A DNA stretch of 64,000 nt from Leptolyngbyaceae cyanobacterium C42_A2020_001 (lineage in GTDB: Bacteria > Cyanobacteriota > Cyanobacteriia > Leptolyngbyales > Leptolyngbyaceae), in contig JACYLN010000067.1 of NCBI GenBank assembly GCA_015272515.1, positions 1 to 64,000 of the forward strand, in the 5' to 3' direction. The translations under genes were made by a program, and so were the position numbers. The notes below the pieces were generated by a model. That model was not told the DNA's origin, made no database searches, and saw nothing but the letters and a program-made list of their open reading frames with translations. Shown here piece after piece: positions 27,361-36,499 of the stretch; the first letter of the stretch is position 1, and each line of letters starts with the position of its first letter.

Positions 27361-27660
27361 ATGACTCAAGCAGCCGATGGAGCAACCGGAGAACAAAAAC
27401 GTAGCCGTTATGCCCGCACTCCCACAGAATATGCAGTCCACATTTTGATTGAAGGGGGGCACCGAGAAGAAGTTCGTTTCCCCACAATTCAGGAATTTCA
27501 GAAGTGGTACAGCGGAGAACTGATGCCCAAAGCCACGTCAAACGACTTTATTACAGTGCCGATCAAAAACGTTCAGGGAGAGTACATGGTGCTGCGCCCC
27601 TCCAAAGTGGTGGGCATTCGGGTGGAGCCTGTCTTTAGCTCCAGCGTTGAGCGCTTCTAA
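27361..27660 (+). CDS. conserved hypothetical protein (99 aa)
   Basis: Not recognised by function. A short flexible N-terminus is followed by a compact domain with an Arg/Glu-rich strand (YAVHILIEGGHREEVRF) and a C-terminal strand pair (EYMVLRPSKVVGIRVEP). Soluble. It is 5 bp upstream of the MltA-like gene with the same orientation, so it is part of a small operon that may also include the antiporter. Confidence 0.75.
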   Translation: MTQAADGATGEQKRSRYARTPTEYAVHILIEGGHREEVRFPTIQEFQKWYSGELMPKATSNDFITVPIKNVQGEYMVLRPSKVVGIRVEPVFSSSVERF

Positions 27661-27665
27661 CCTTC

Positions 27666-28877
27666 ATGCCTAGATTGTTTGCGATCGCGTCCCTTGTGCC
27701 CGTTCTGCTTGTTTCTGGCTTCAGCCTGTTGGTAACTTCAGCCAATGGGTTATTTATGCCTGTTGACTTATTGGCTCAATCGCAACAGCCCAGTACTGTA
27801 AAGCCGTTGATTCCGGTGTCGTTACCAGTCGCGTTTGAACCGGATACTCAGCTTATCGGTACTTCAAAAGGGGGCAATCGCCGGGTAATGCTGGCAGCAA
27901 TAGACCATAGCCTGCGATATTTGCGAACTGAGCGAGCCGTCAGCGACTATCAAAAATTTGCCGCCTCAGGAATTAGCCGCGATCGCGTTCGTCGCAGTTT
28001 AGAGCGGTTTCGACAACTGTTGTTGAAGTCTCGAACGGCGGCTGAGTTACAGGCGGACGTTGAGCGGGAGTTCATGCTGTATCAGGCGACAGGCAAGGAT
28101 GGGCAGGGAACCGTTGGGTTTACAGGTTATTTTGAACCCGTGCATACCGCTAGCCCCGTTCGGACGCAGGAATTTCGCTATCCCATTTTTCGCTTACCCG
28201 CTGATTTCTCTACCTGGAAAAAACCTCATCCCAATCGAGCACAGCTTGAAGGGGTGGATGGATTACGATTTAGCCAGAGCCAGTTAAAGGGGAACGAATT
28301 GGTCTGGCTGCGCGATCGCCTGGAAGCGTACTTGATTCAGGTGCAGGGATCTGCCCGTCTTCGCCTCACCAACGGTAAAACGATGACCGTGGGCTATGCA
28401 GGGGCAACGGATTATCCCTACGTCAGCATTGGGCGAGAACTGGTAAATACGGGCAAGATTAAGCAGGAGGAATTAAATCTGCCCGTCCTGATCCAGTACT
28501 TTCAGCAAAATCCTGCTGATCTTAACGTGTATTTGCCACGTAACCAGCGGTTTGTTTTCTTCAAAGAGACGGGTGGTTCTCCTGCTACAGGCAGTTTGGG
28601 AGTGCCAGTGATGCCAGAGCGCTCCATCGCCACCGACAAAAGCCTGTTTCCGCCTGGGGCGCTGGCATTGATTCAAACTCAAATTCCCTACCCGACCGCA
28701 AATGGCAGACTAGAACAGCGTCGAGTGACTCGCTTTGTGCTTGATCAAGATACTGGTAGCGCCATCAAAGGAGCCGGACGAGTGGATATTTTCATGGGAA
28801 CTGGTCAGTTAGCGGGCGATCGCGCCGGACTGATCAACTCCACTGGACAGCTTTATTATTTATTGTTGAAGAAGTAG
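27666..28877 (+). CDS. mltA: murein transglycosylase A
   Basis: Lytic transglycosylase of 403 residues that cuts glycan strands with formation of the 1,6-anhydro sugar, in the periplasm. A signal peptide (residues 1-32) has no Cys at the lipoprotein position, unlike E. coli MltA, so it is soluble or anchored otherwise. The 3D domain with the catalytic Asp is visible in RFVLDQDTGSAIKGAGRVDI. A second typical part is GFTGYFEPV near residue 155. The gene is in tight series with the 99-residue gene, and the antiporter gene starts 18 bp after it. Confidence 0.92.
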   Translation: MPRLFAIASLVPVLLVSGFSLLVTSANGLFMPVDLLAQSQQPSTVKPLIPVSLPVAFEPDTQLIGTSKGGNRRVMLAAIDHSLRYLRTERAVSDYQKFAASGISRDRVRRSLERFRQLLLKSRTAAELQADVEREFMLYQATGKDGQGTVGFTGYFEPVHTASPVRTQEFRYPIFRLPADFSTWKKPHPNRAQLEGVDGLRFSQSQLKGNELVWLRDRLEAYLIQVQGSARLRLTNGKTMTVGYAGATDYPYVSIGRELVNTGKIKQEELNLPVLIQYFQQNPADLNVYLPRNQRFVFFKETGGSPATGSLGVPVMPERSIATDKSLFPPGALALIQTQIPYPTANGRLEQRRVTRFVLDQDTGSAIKGAGRVDIFMGTGQLAGDRAGLINSTGQLYYLLLKK

Positions 28878-28895
28878 CCTGTTGCTTCTCCATTC

Positions 28896-30881
28896 ATGCC
28901 TATCGACACCTCACTTGACCTGACCCTGCAAATCATCTTGACGGTGATCGCGGGGATCGGGGCGCAGGTGTTGGCAGAGTTTCTCAAAGCACCGGGAATT
29001 GTTTTTCTGCTATTGTTGGGAATTTTGCTAGGTCCCAGTGCCTTTGGCTGGTTACATCCAGATAGTTTGGGAGTGGGGCTGGATGTGATGGTGCCATTGT
29101 TGGTAGCCATCATCCTGTTTGAGGGCGGTTTTAACCTGGAACTGCGTGACTTGGGGCGAGTATCCGGCAGTTTGCGTAATCTAGTCACTATTGGAACCTT
29201 AATCACCTTACTAGGCGGAGGGATGGCAGCGCATTGGTTGAGTGAGTTTCCCTGGGCGATCGCGTTCCTTTATGCCTCTCTCATCGTCGTCACAGGACCA
29301 ACGGTAATCAATCCCTTATTAAAGCAAGTCAAGGTCGATCGCCGTGTTGCCACCCTGCTAGAAGGCGAAGGAGTCCTGATCGATCCGGTGGGTGCCATCC
29401 TGGCAGTCGTAGTACTCAATATCCTGCTAAACGGCAACACCGAACCTCTAACCATCGCAGGCAGCCTGATCATCCGTTTAAGTATTGGCGGTGGGATTGG
29501 GGTAGTGGGTGGCTGGCTCATAGGGCAACTGCTCAAACGCGCCCAGTTTTTATCAGATGACCTAAAAACGTTAATTGTGTTGGCTGGATTGTGGGGATTG
29601 TTTGGGGCTGCTCAAACAATTCAAAGCGAGTCTGGGTTAATGGCAACGGTTGCCGCTGGAATTGTGCTCCGTGCCTCCTCCTTGCCAGAAGAACGATTGC
29701 TGAAGCGCTTTAAAGGGCAACTTTCTACCCTGGCAGTGTCGGTGCTGTTTATTCTGCTGGCGGCAGACCTTTCCATTCCTGGAGTGTTCGCGCTGGGGTG
29801 GGGAGGCGTGCTGACGGTGCTGGCGTTGATGTTCGTTGTGCGCCCACTCAATATTTGGATTTGCACGTGGAACAGTGGTTTGAACTGGCGACAAAAACTA
29901 TTTTTGTGCTGGATTGCGCCCCGTGGAATTGTTTCGGCATCGGTTGCGTCTCTATTTGCCATTCTGTTAACTCAACGCGGCATCAATGGTGGCGACTCGA
30001 TCAAAGCTCTGGTATTTCTAACGATTATTATGACCGTCGTGTTGCAGGCAATGACTGCCCAGTGGATTGCTAATTTACTGCAAATTAACTCTAAATCCGC
30101 AACGGGCGCTGTGATTGTGGGTTGTAACCCGTTAAGTGTACTGATTGCTCGCCTGTTTACAGAACGGGGAGAAGCAGTGGTGCTGATTGATACGGCTCCT
30201 GCTGCGCGAGAACAAGCCGAGCAAGAAAATTTGACCGTGTTCATTAGCAGTGCGCTAGATGCCGATGTGTTGGAGCGGGCTGGGTTAGCATCCAAAGGCA
30301 CTTTTCTTGCTATGACGAACAATGGTGAGTTGAATTTGGTACTGGCACAGCGAGTGACCGAAGAATTTGGACCGCCGCGAGTGTTAGCCGTTTTTCCCCA
30401 CGAGTCTCAAACTAGTAGTCCAACTAAAGTGGCTCAGGCGTTCATGCCTCAGTTCTTGGTGAAAACCTGGAGCCAATACATCAATGATGGAGCGGTGAAA
30501 TTGGGCGAAACGACCTTTGCGGAAGAAACGCTGGAAGCGCAGCAGGCTCAGATTAAAACCTTGATGCAGGAAGGGGAATTGGTGCCGTTGCTGGTTGAGC
30601 GGGCTGGGCAGTTTCAGATTGGGGTCGCGGATGAGAGTTGGATAGCGGGCGATCGCCTCCTCTACCTGCTCCATGACCCCAAACCAAAACTGCTGAAGGT
30701 GCTCTCTGGCATGAGCCAAACGCGCCTTACTCCTGAAAAACTTCCCGAAGTTGAGAAAGCGATCGCTCCAACCCCCAATGAAGTTCCTGACCCCACAAAT
30801 GATCCAGTAGAGGACTTGACATCGGTAGAAGCAGAGTCAGCCTCTACAGAAGTTTCAACTGTAAGCCAAAAAGACCTTTGA
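28896..30881 (+). CDS. sodium/proton antiporter with TrkA-N domain (CPA family)
   Basis: Inner-membrane antiporter of 661 residues. About 12 membrane helices fill residues 1-395, with the conserved TGPTVINPLLKQ near 137 and the Asp of GEGVLIDPVGA near 164, which carry cation and proton. A Rossmann-like RCK/TrkA-N domain follows (VIVGCNPLSVLIARLF, AVVLIDTAP), so NAD-type nucleotide may regulate it. A region near 540-595 resembles a C-terminal TrkA-C fold, and the tail is acidic. It begins 18 bp after mltA. Its family name in cyanobacteria is NhaS-like, but the subgroup is not certain. Confidence 0.88.
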   Translation: MPIDTSLDLTLQIILTVIAGIGAQVLAEFLKAPGIVFLLLLGILLGPSAFGWLHPDSLGVGLDVMVPLLVAIILFEGGFNLELRDLGRVSGSLRNLVTIGTLITLLGGGMAAHWLSEFPWAIAFLYASLIVVTGPTVINPLLKQVKVDRRVATLLEGEGVLIDPVGAILAVVVLNILLNGNTEPLTIAGSLIIRLSIGGGIGVVGGWLIGQLLKRAQFLSDDLKTLIVLAGLWGLFGAAQTIQSESGLMATVAAGIVLRASSLPEERLLKRFKGQLSTLAVSVLFILLAADLSIPGVFALGWGGVLTVLALMFVVRPLNIWICTWNSGLNWRQKLFLCWIAPRGIVSASVASLFAILLTQRGINGGDSIKALVFLTIIMTVVLQAMTAQWIANLLQINSKSATGAVIVGCNPLSVLIARLFTERGEAVVLIDTAPAAREQAEQENLTVFISSALDADVLERAGLASKGTFLAMTNNGELNLVLAQRVTEEFGPPRVLAVFPHESQTSSPTKVAQAFMPQFLVKTWSQYINDGAVKLGETTFAEETLEAQQAQIKTLMQEGELVPLLVERAGQFQIGVADESWIAGDRLLYLLHDPKPKLLKVLSGMSQTRLTPEKLPEVEKAIAPTPNEVPDPTNDPVEDLTSVEAESASTEVSTVSQKDL

Positions 30882-30938
30882 AGTTCCTCTTCTTGAACTG
30901 CTACTGGAACAACAACGAGCGATCGCTCTCCCTATTGG

Positions 30939-31322
30939 CTAAAACGTCTGAGGTGCTTCCAGGATTTGTTCGACAAACGTGTTTAAGGGTTGAAGCAGTT
31001 CTCGAATTCGGCGATCGCCCGAAATCAAATAACCAGTGTCATTGACCCAACAAAGTTTCCACCAATCTGGATGCCGTTCAATTAACTGATCGACTAAGGT
31101 TAAATAAGGCGTTTTCGAGCTGATTGCAGCAGTTGTTCCACTTAAACCGAGACGTTGATAAGTTTGCATGGCGGTGCAGCAAATCCGCAGGTAAGACAAT
31201 GCTGCGAGTTGAAAGGAAACATGGCGATCTTGCAGGCGTTGTTGAGCAAATATCAGATGTTGACGAATCGGTTGCAAAACAATAATTTTTTGCAGTTCGG
31301 GAACTTGAGTTGAAATGGTCAT
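30939..31322 (-). CDS. hypothetical protein (127 aa)
   Basis: Not recognised. A soluble helical protein with a Trp-rich segment (HPDWWKLCWVNDTGYLISG) that could be a small sheet. It has no signal peptide. It lies downstream of the PPC-domain gene on the same strand, 88 bp from it, and may belong to its transcription unit. It is convergent with the antiporter. Confidence 0.6.
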   Translation of the reverse strand: MTISTQVPELQKIIVLQPIRQHLIFAQQRLQDRHVSFQLAALSYLRICCTAMQTYQRLGLSGTTAAISSKTPYLTLVDQLIERHPDWWKLCWVNDTGYLISGDRRIRELLQPLNTFVEQILEAPQTF

Positions 31323-31410
31323 AATCGTACTCTCGTAAGTGAATGAAGGTTTTTGTCAGAGGTCAGCAACTCATCGGTAAGGTCACCAATATGCAGGCGA
31401 TCGCTGAGAT

Positions 31411-32853
31411 TTAGATTAGTGTTGGGCGGTAGGCTACGTTGAATGTGATCGCGGCTCTATCAGCATCGCCATTGCCTTGAACCGTGATGTCTTGATTAGC
31501 TTTGCCGTAGTAACGTCCAGTCGAGTCATAGATACGATCGAGCATGGCATCGTAGGTTAGTTCTAAATCGCGCACTCCTGCGATCGGGCTAAGGTCCGCA
31601 TAATCATTGCTGGAGGCTCCATCACGGTCGTATACCTTGAGTGTAAAAGGAACATAACGGTTGTAGAAGGAGTAACCCATATCCTCACCGCTCAAACGCA
31701 GGCTGAGACTACGATCATCCGTATTATCAAGCACTCCACTCCATTTGTTGATTGGGTATCCATATGTAGGGTCTGTTGCATGGATGCCTACATTGAAGTC
31801 AGCCTGTCCAATCAAGTCAAAATCATCAAGTGCTCTAACCCGCTTAACCGTAATCCCCAAATTGGTGTCGGATGACCATGTGTAGGGAACTGCGATCGCA
31901 TCCAGGTTATAAGGTGTTGTACCAGCACCTGCTTTTGTAATTTTGAGGAAGTAGGTTCCAGTATCCAGACGGTAGCTCTGAACTATGTCTACAAACACAC
32001 CAGGTTGATTGGAACTGAACAACGGGCGACCACCTGCATCAAGCAGTTCCAAATTAGCATCAGAACTAAGTCCAGATAACGTGGCTTTGAATTGGGACGG
32101 ACTATCGACCTTAAATCGCCAGTAATCAACGGTGTCAGTGGTGCTGTTTAATGCCCCCCGAAAGAAGCGATCGCCGCTCAAGTTAATTGTATAATTTCCG
32201 TCAATGGTGTCGGCGGTTTCTAAACTGTTGTTTGACTCACTCTCAAAGTCTCGTGTTCCCTCTGTAACGTTCAAATTAAGCCGAAATGGGGTGGCAGCAC
32301 TGTGAGTCCAAACTTGCAAGTAATAAAGCCCCCGTCCCAGTCCGTCTAAGGAGATGTATTCATTATTAGTTGAGGCATTGGTCGAGTAAACAATGGCTTC
32401 ACCTACACTAGCAAATTCATCCCCGTCGCTATCGCGAACAAGTCGAATGTCAGCGTTAGCACTTAGCCCCGAAAGTGTCGCTCTCAAACTACCCATCTCC
32501 ATGAAAAAGGAGTAGGTAGCAGCGAGACTAGATGTGCTATTGACAGTCAAGTTTCCTGAAATTTGCCCCAAACGCCTATAAAAGGGGTCCGCTGTAAGCC
32601 CTGAGTAGTAACCACCTGCTTGTACACTCTGGTTAGCTGTAATCCCATTTGATTCAGTTGTAATGCTGGATGAAATTGCACGAGTATCAATACTAGAATA
32701 ATCAGCGCTTCTAGCTTGAGTGCGAGAAAAGGTATCAGTTTCTAGAAGTGAACCTGCTTTTAGAGATTGCAACCCCATTCCAGATCCAGATTGAGACCAT
32801 GAATTTGCTTGATCCAATCCCGATGTGGAGGGGCTATCACCAAAGTTGAACAT
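31411..32853 (-). CDS. pre-peptidase C-terminal (PPC) domain protein (480 aa)
   Basis: Two PPC domains, at about residues 95-205 and 215-330, are visible by patterns such as ATLSGLSANADIRLVRDSDGD, YYLQVWTHS and FKATLSGLSSDANLELLD. The C-terminal 150 residues form a beta-rich region with Asp- and Asn-rich turns (DNTDDRSLSLRLSGEDMGY). No Sec signal peptide is seen. The N-terminus is Ser/Thr/Gln-rich and low in complexity. PPC domains are usually secreted and often bind protein or glycan. The start is well supported by AAGGAG 8 bp upstream. No protease domain is fused. Confidence 0.8.
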   Translation of the reverse strand: MFNFGDSPSTSGLDQANSWSQSGSGMGLQSLKAGSLLETDTFSRTQARSADYSSIDTRAISSSITTESNGITANQSVQAGGYYSGLTADPFYRRLGQISGNLTVNSTSSLAATYSFFMEMGSLRATLSGLSANADIRLVRDSDGDEFASVGEAIVYSTNASTNNEYISLDGLGRGLYYLQVWTHSAATPFRLNLNVTEGTRDFESESNNSLETADTIDGNYTINLSGDRFFRGALNSTTDTVDYWRFKVDSPSQFKATLSGLSSDANLELLDAGGRPLFSSNQPGVFVDIVQSYRLDTGTYFLKITKAGAGTTPYNLDAIAVPYTWSSDTNLGITVKRVRALDDFDLIGQADFNVGIHATDPTYGYPINKWSGVLDNTDDRSLSLRLSGEDMGYSFYNRYVPFTLKVYDRDGASSNDYADLSPIAGVRDLELTYDAMLDRIYDSTGRYYGKANQDITVQGNGDADRAAITFNVAYRPTLI

Positions 32854-32956
32854 AATGCTTGCTCCTTAATGAGCGATATTGAGTGAAGAATAATGCTGTA
32901 ATGTGTAGAGCTTTTAGGATGAAGTTAGTTTTAATTTGGATTCATTCATGACAGAA

Positions 32957-33112
32957 CTATTGCCGATAAAATCTGACATCAAGCCATTCCATGACTTCAA
33001 ATTCCGTCATACAGTAGACTGTCTTTCCGGTTCTTGCATCATGAATTTCCCAAAATACTTCGCCATGATGATTCTGTAATTGAGTAATTCTGGGTTCGGT
33101 GTGGTGTTCCAT
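32957..33112 (-). CDS. small conserved-looking protein (51 aa)
   Basis: A 51-residue reading frame opens at the ATG at 33112: segments RITQLQNHHGEVFWEIHDAR and TVYCMTEFEVMEWLDVRF. The C-terminal pattern, a Trp/Tyr strand pair followed by a helix with acidic residues and Trp, recurs at the end of the 128-residue protein at 868-1254 (YADSEAEMRFWIEQNY). A similar small family exists in cyanobacteria. It lies between the PPC and RTX genes on the same strand. No other reading frame explains the stretch. Confidence 0.65.
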   Translation of the reverse strand: MEHHTEPRITQLQNHHGEVFWEIHDARTGKTVYCMTEFEVMEWLDVRFYRQ

Positions 33113-33151
33113 TAGAAGTGCATCGAACAGGCTGTCAAAGGTTTTTACGAA

Positions 33152-33262
33152 CTAGGATGTCACTAGTTTGAGCAATGACTTTTGAGGAGAAGAGGCGATC
33201 GCGGTTGAGTCTAAAGGAGTCGCGATCGCATCAAGTTGAGGGTAAGAATTGGTAGTCATCAT
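33152..33262 (-). CDS. possible small ORF of 36 residues
   Basis: An ATG at 33262, or the next one at 33259, follows AGAGAG with 3 or 6 bp spacing. The peptide is 36 residues (MMTTNSYPQLDAIATPLDST and 16 more), rich in Ser, Thr and Leu, with no membrane segment. Its frame contains two HIP1 sites, read as DAIAT and TAIAS. It lies 39 bp upstream of the 51-residue gene on the same strand and may be co-transcribed. Confidence 0.35.
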   Translation of the reverse strand: MMTTNSYPQLDAIATPLDSTAIASSPQKSLLKLVTS

Positions 33263-33423
33263 GAACTCTCTAAGAAATCAGGTGAAGTGAACAATATTCC
33301 GACTGCTTGCCCCACCTCCGATCTTTAAACCGATCGCTTTAGCTTGATTCAGCCCGATCAAAAATCGGAGGTTTAGAGGACTTGACTTGGCAGCAAGTTA
33401 GACAACTCAAGCAAGAGAGAAGG

Positions 33424-34482
33424 CTAATAGTAGTCGTAAGAGACGAGGCTAGTATTGAAATTGACACCGGTGGTATCTTTCAGAACGCCGATTAACTCAG
33501 GCGCACCTCCTCGACTGCGGAGAATAAGTGTGTCTTTAAGATCAGAGCCAATCCCTGTCTGTTGAACCTCTAGGAATGAGTATTGCTCGAACGTTCCGGC
33601 TACAACAATAATGTCTCCAGCTCTAAAATCGGTAATCAAGGCGTAGTCAATATCACCAAAGGTACTACTGTCGTTATCATCGTAGTAACAAACACCGTCA
33701 TAGCCCAAGAAGAACTTGTCATTTCCAATGCCACCAGTGAGGACATCAATTTCATTGAAACCTGTACCGACATAGGTGCTACTGAAGTTGACCCCAATTA
33801 AAGTATCATTTCCAGTTCCACCATCGAGGGTGTCGCTGTCTTCACCTCCAATGAGTGTGTCATTTCCCTCACCGCCGTAGAAACTATTCCTGTTGTAGAA
33901 ACCGTAACCAGTCATGCGATCATGTCCGCCGTACCCAGCAATAAATCCATCTACATTTCCCCACACCTCAATGACATTGTTCAAGTTGTTTGCAAAAACA
34001 TCTTGATTGACATAATTGGTAAAAATAAGTTTCTCAACATTCTCTGGTGCTCGAAATGTAGGAGAATTTGGGATGTCGCGGGGATAGTGGGTGCCATATA
34101 CGACGACCGTATCAAAACCGCTATCAGCAGCTTCCACAATCACGTCATTTGTAGAGTATGAAGATACATAGTAGGTGTCATCTCCTGTACCACCCTCTAA
34201 AGTATCTCGACCATCATGGTCTGCATACTCCCAATTCCACCCAGCCAGTGTATCGTTGCCACTGCCACCCTGAACTAAATCCGCGCCACCGCGACCATCA
34301 AGAGAGTCATTGCCAGCACCACCAATCACTGTGTCGTTGAGTGCTCCACCCCAAAGGGTATCGTTGCCGCCTGCACCATCAATGTGCCAGGAGTACCAGT
34401 CTTTGAACGGGTCGTACCATGCACCTTCTTTGTGGGCCTCAAATCTGTCGTTGGTGTTGCCAGTAAAAATCTTAACGCCCAT
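33424..34482 (-). CDS. RTX-type calcium-binding protein (352 aa)
   Basis: Several nonapeptide repeats of the type GGxGxDxUx are visible in three blocks (GGAGNDSLDG, GGSGNDTLAG, GGEGNDTLIG, GGTGNDTLIG, GGIGNDKFFLG). These bind calcium and fold as a beta-roll. No Sec signal peptide is present and the C-terminal region (ITDFRAGDIIVVAG, about 60 residues from the end) is of the kind used by type I secretion. Secretion genes are not in the window. The start at 34482 (GGAGA 9 bp upstream) is better than the longer frame at 34542. No toxin or enzyme domain is fused, so it is likely a surface or matrix protein. Confidence 0.82.
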   Translation of the reverse strand: MGVKIFTGNTNDRFEAHKEGAWYDPFKDWYSWHIDGAGGNDTLWGGALNDTVIGGAGNDSLDGRGGADLVQGGSGNDTLAGWNWEYADHDGRDTLEGGTGDDTYYVSSYSTNDVIVEAADSGFDTVVVYGTHYPRDIPNSPTFRAPENVEKLIFTNYVNQDVFANNLNNVIEVWGNVDGFIAGYGGHDRMTGYGFYNRNSFYGGEGNDTLIGGEDSDTLDGGTGNDTLIGVNFSSTYVGTGFNEIDVLTGGIGNDKFFLGYDGVCYYDDNDSSTFGDIDYALITDFRAGDIIVVAGTFEQYSFLEVQQTGIGSDLKDTLILRSRGGAPELIGVLKDTTGVNFNTSLVSYDYY

Positions 34483-34542
34483 AATCAAAAATCTCCGTGG
34501 TTGTGTGAATGAGCTAAGCACGATCGCATCTATCCGCAGCAA

Positions 34543-34945
34543 AGCTGAGCCGTTCTGCTGAAATCAGCAGGGCTGCAACCAAGTTGATGGTTTAAGCTCA
34601 GTCGCTTAATTGGAGTGCATACTGCGATCGCTGGAAAACTGGGAAGCAACAAACAGCATCCAGAATGAATACTTTTTTCGATGGGCTGTGTTGCTGCTTG
34701 CCGTTTTCGAAGGTGTTTCGGTTTGGTTAACCTCCACACTTAAAAGATACGCGGATGTCTTTAAGCTGTCCTTACAGGAAAGTATGCAGTTGGAGTATGG
34801 AAGATCTTGTAAAAAAGTATGGTGTCACCCCAAAAAGTATGGTTTGATTTTTCTACGTAGGGGTGGGTTTAGAGTGAAATCTTGAATGTTTTGAAGTTTT
34901 CTAACCAAACCCGCCCGTACAAAGAAAAGAGTTTTTGGCAAAACA
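34543..34945. other. intergenic region with repeat-like sequences
   Basis: About 400 bp between the RTX and NB-ARC genes. Two copies of AAAAAGTATGGT lie at about 34811 and 34835. An imperfect inverted pair (GTAGGGGTGGGTTT at about 34857 and AAACCCGCCCGTAC at about 34906) flanks the start region of the next gene; such GGGGCGGGTTT-type sequences are common dispersed repeats in cyanobacteria. A 91-codon frame at 34610-34885 has no family features and is not annotated as a gene. Confidence 0.5.
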
Positions 34946-36499
34946 ATGGAGTTTGAGCAGGCAAAAGCGATCGCCAATGATGCCATCCTCACCAACGCGG
35001 GCAGACCCTTGAGCGAGGCTGAAATCGCGATTCTGGATGCTGCCTGGAATGATCAAACCTATGAAGAGGTGGCAGATCGCTCCGGCTATTCCCTCAACTA
35101 TTTGCAGCGCGATGTCGGTCCCAAATTTTGGAAGCTGTTGAGCACTGCCCTCGATCGCAAGTTGAACAAAACCAACGTGCGAGGCATTTTGACGCAGCGG
35201 TTTGGAGTCTCCCCTTCACTCCCGCACTCATCCACCCACCGTTCGGCTGAGGCTCACGGCAGAAGCCTACCCGTCCACCCCCCTACTTCTACCCAAATCG
35301 ACTGGGGCGAGTCTCCCGATATCGCCATCTTCTACGGACGAGAGCAAGAATTAGCCACATTGACCCAATGGATTGAACCCGATCCTATAGGGAGCAGCGA
35401 AACTGCACGCTGTCATCTGGTCGCCATCCTGGGGATGGGCGGAATTGGTAAAAGTTCCCTGGCTGCCAGGATCACCTACCAGCTACAAAACCAGTTTGAG
35501 TTTGTGATTTGGCGATCGCTCCGCAAAGCTCCACCGCTGGAAACACTTTTGGCTGAATTAGTTTCCTTCCTATCACAGCAGCAAGACACTCAGGCAAAAT
35601 CAGAACGGCTATTGCATTGGTTACGAACTCATCGCTGCCTGGTGATTCTCGATAATGTGGAAACCATTATGCAACCGGGCGATCGCGCCGGACATTACCA
35701 ACCCGACTATGAAAATTACGGCGATCTGTTTCGGTTGCTGGGTGAATCCTATCATCAAAGCTGCATCATCCTCACCAGCCGGGAAAAACCCGCAGAAGTC
35801 GGAATGTTGGAGAGTGACGATGGCTGGGTGCGATCGCTGTATTTAAGCGGCTCTTGGGAGGCATCTCTGGCATTAATCGATTCTAAGCGGTTAGTGGGAA
35901 CGGATGCGGAAAAACGACAGTTGTGTGAGTTTTACAATTGCAGCCCGCTGGCATTAAAGATTGTTGCCTCTTCGATTCAAAGCTTGTTTGAAGGAGAGAT
36001 TGCCGCCTTCCTGGCAGAAGAAACAATGGTTTTCAATGGTCTACGTCGGTTGCTGGAACAACAGTTCGAGCGATTATCTGACCTAGAACAAACCATCATG
36101 TATTGGCTAGCCATCAACCGTGAGTGGACTGCGATCGCTGAACTGATGGCAGATATTGTCCCTACAGTTACGAAAGCCAGTGTGATGGAGTCATTAGAGT
36201 CTTTGACCTGGCACAGTATGGTCGAAAGGCGCGTACCGAAGGGTGAGGCAAGACTATCCAGTCAATATACTCAGCAACCCGTTGTCATGGAATATGTGTT
36301 GGACCGTTTGACTCAACAACTGGCAACCGAATTATTGACGCTGAAGCTGTCTCTGTTCCGCCGCTTCGCGTTGATTAAAACGACTGTTTTAGAGCATATT
36401 CATCAAAGTCAAAAACGACTAATTTTGCAACGTGTTGAAACTCATTTAATCTCTGGGGGTCAATTCCCCGCCGCTCTGCGGCGTAAAATGCAGAGATGA
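34946..36499 (+). pseudogene. NB-ARC ATPase with N-terminal HTH domain, 3' end lost at an IS200/IS605 element
   Basis: The N-terminal 85 residues match the HTH domain of vWA-MoxR-associated-type proteins (AILDAAWNDQTYEEVADRSG; NYLQRDVGPKFWKLLSTAL). An NB-ARC ATPase follows, with P-loop GMGGIGKSS (about 163-171), Walker B CLVILDNVET and the motif ILTSREKP. Family proteins usually go on to WD40 or other repeats of several hundred residues. Here the frame runs out 517 residues in, and its last 15 residues (SGGQFPAALRRKMQR) are encoded by the left end of the IS element. So the sensor repeats are missing. The protein would be of conflict or signalling type in intact form. Confidence 0.82.
36469..36483. 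repeat. left-end hairpin of the IS element
   Basis: Perfect 6-bp arms CGCCGC and GCGGCG with a TCT loop. It corresponds to the transposase recognition hairpin of IS200/IS605 elements. Confidence 0.75.

Noticed and set aside
34610-34885. 91-codon frame upstream of the NB-ARC gene
   Set aside because: Odd composition, no motifs, and it overlaps repeat-like sequence. A hydrophobic stretch alone is not enough.
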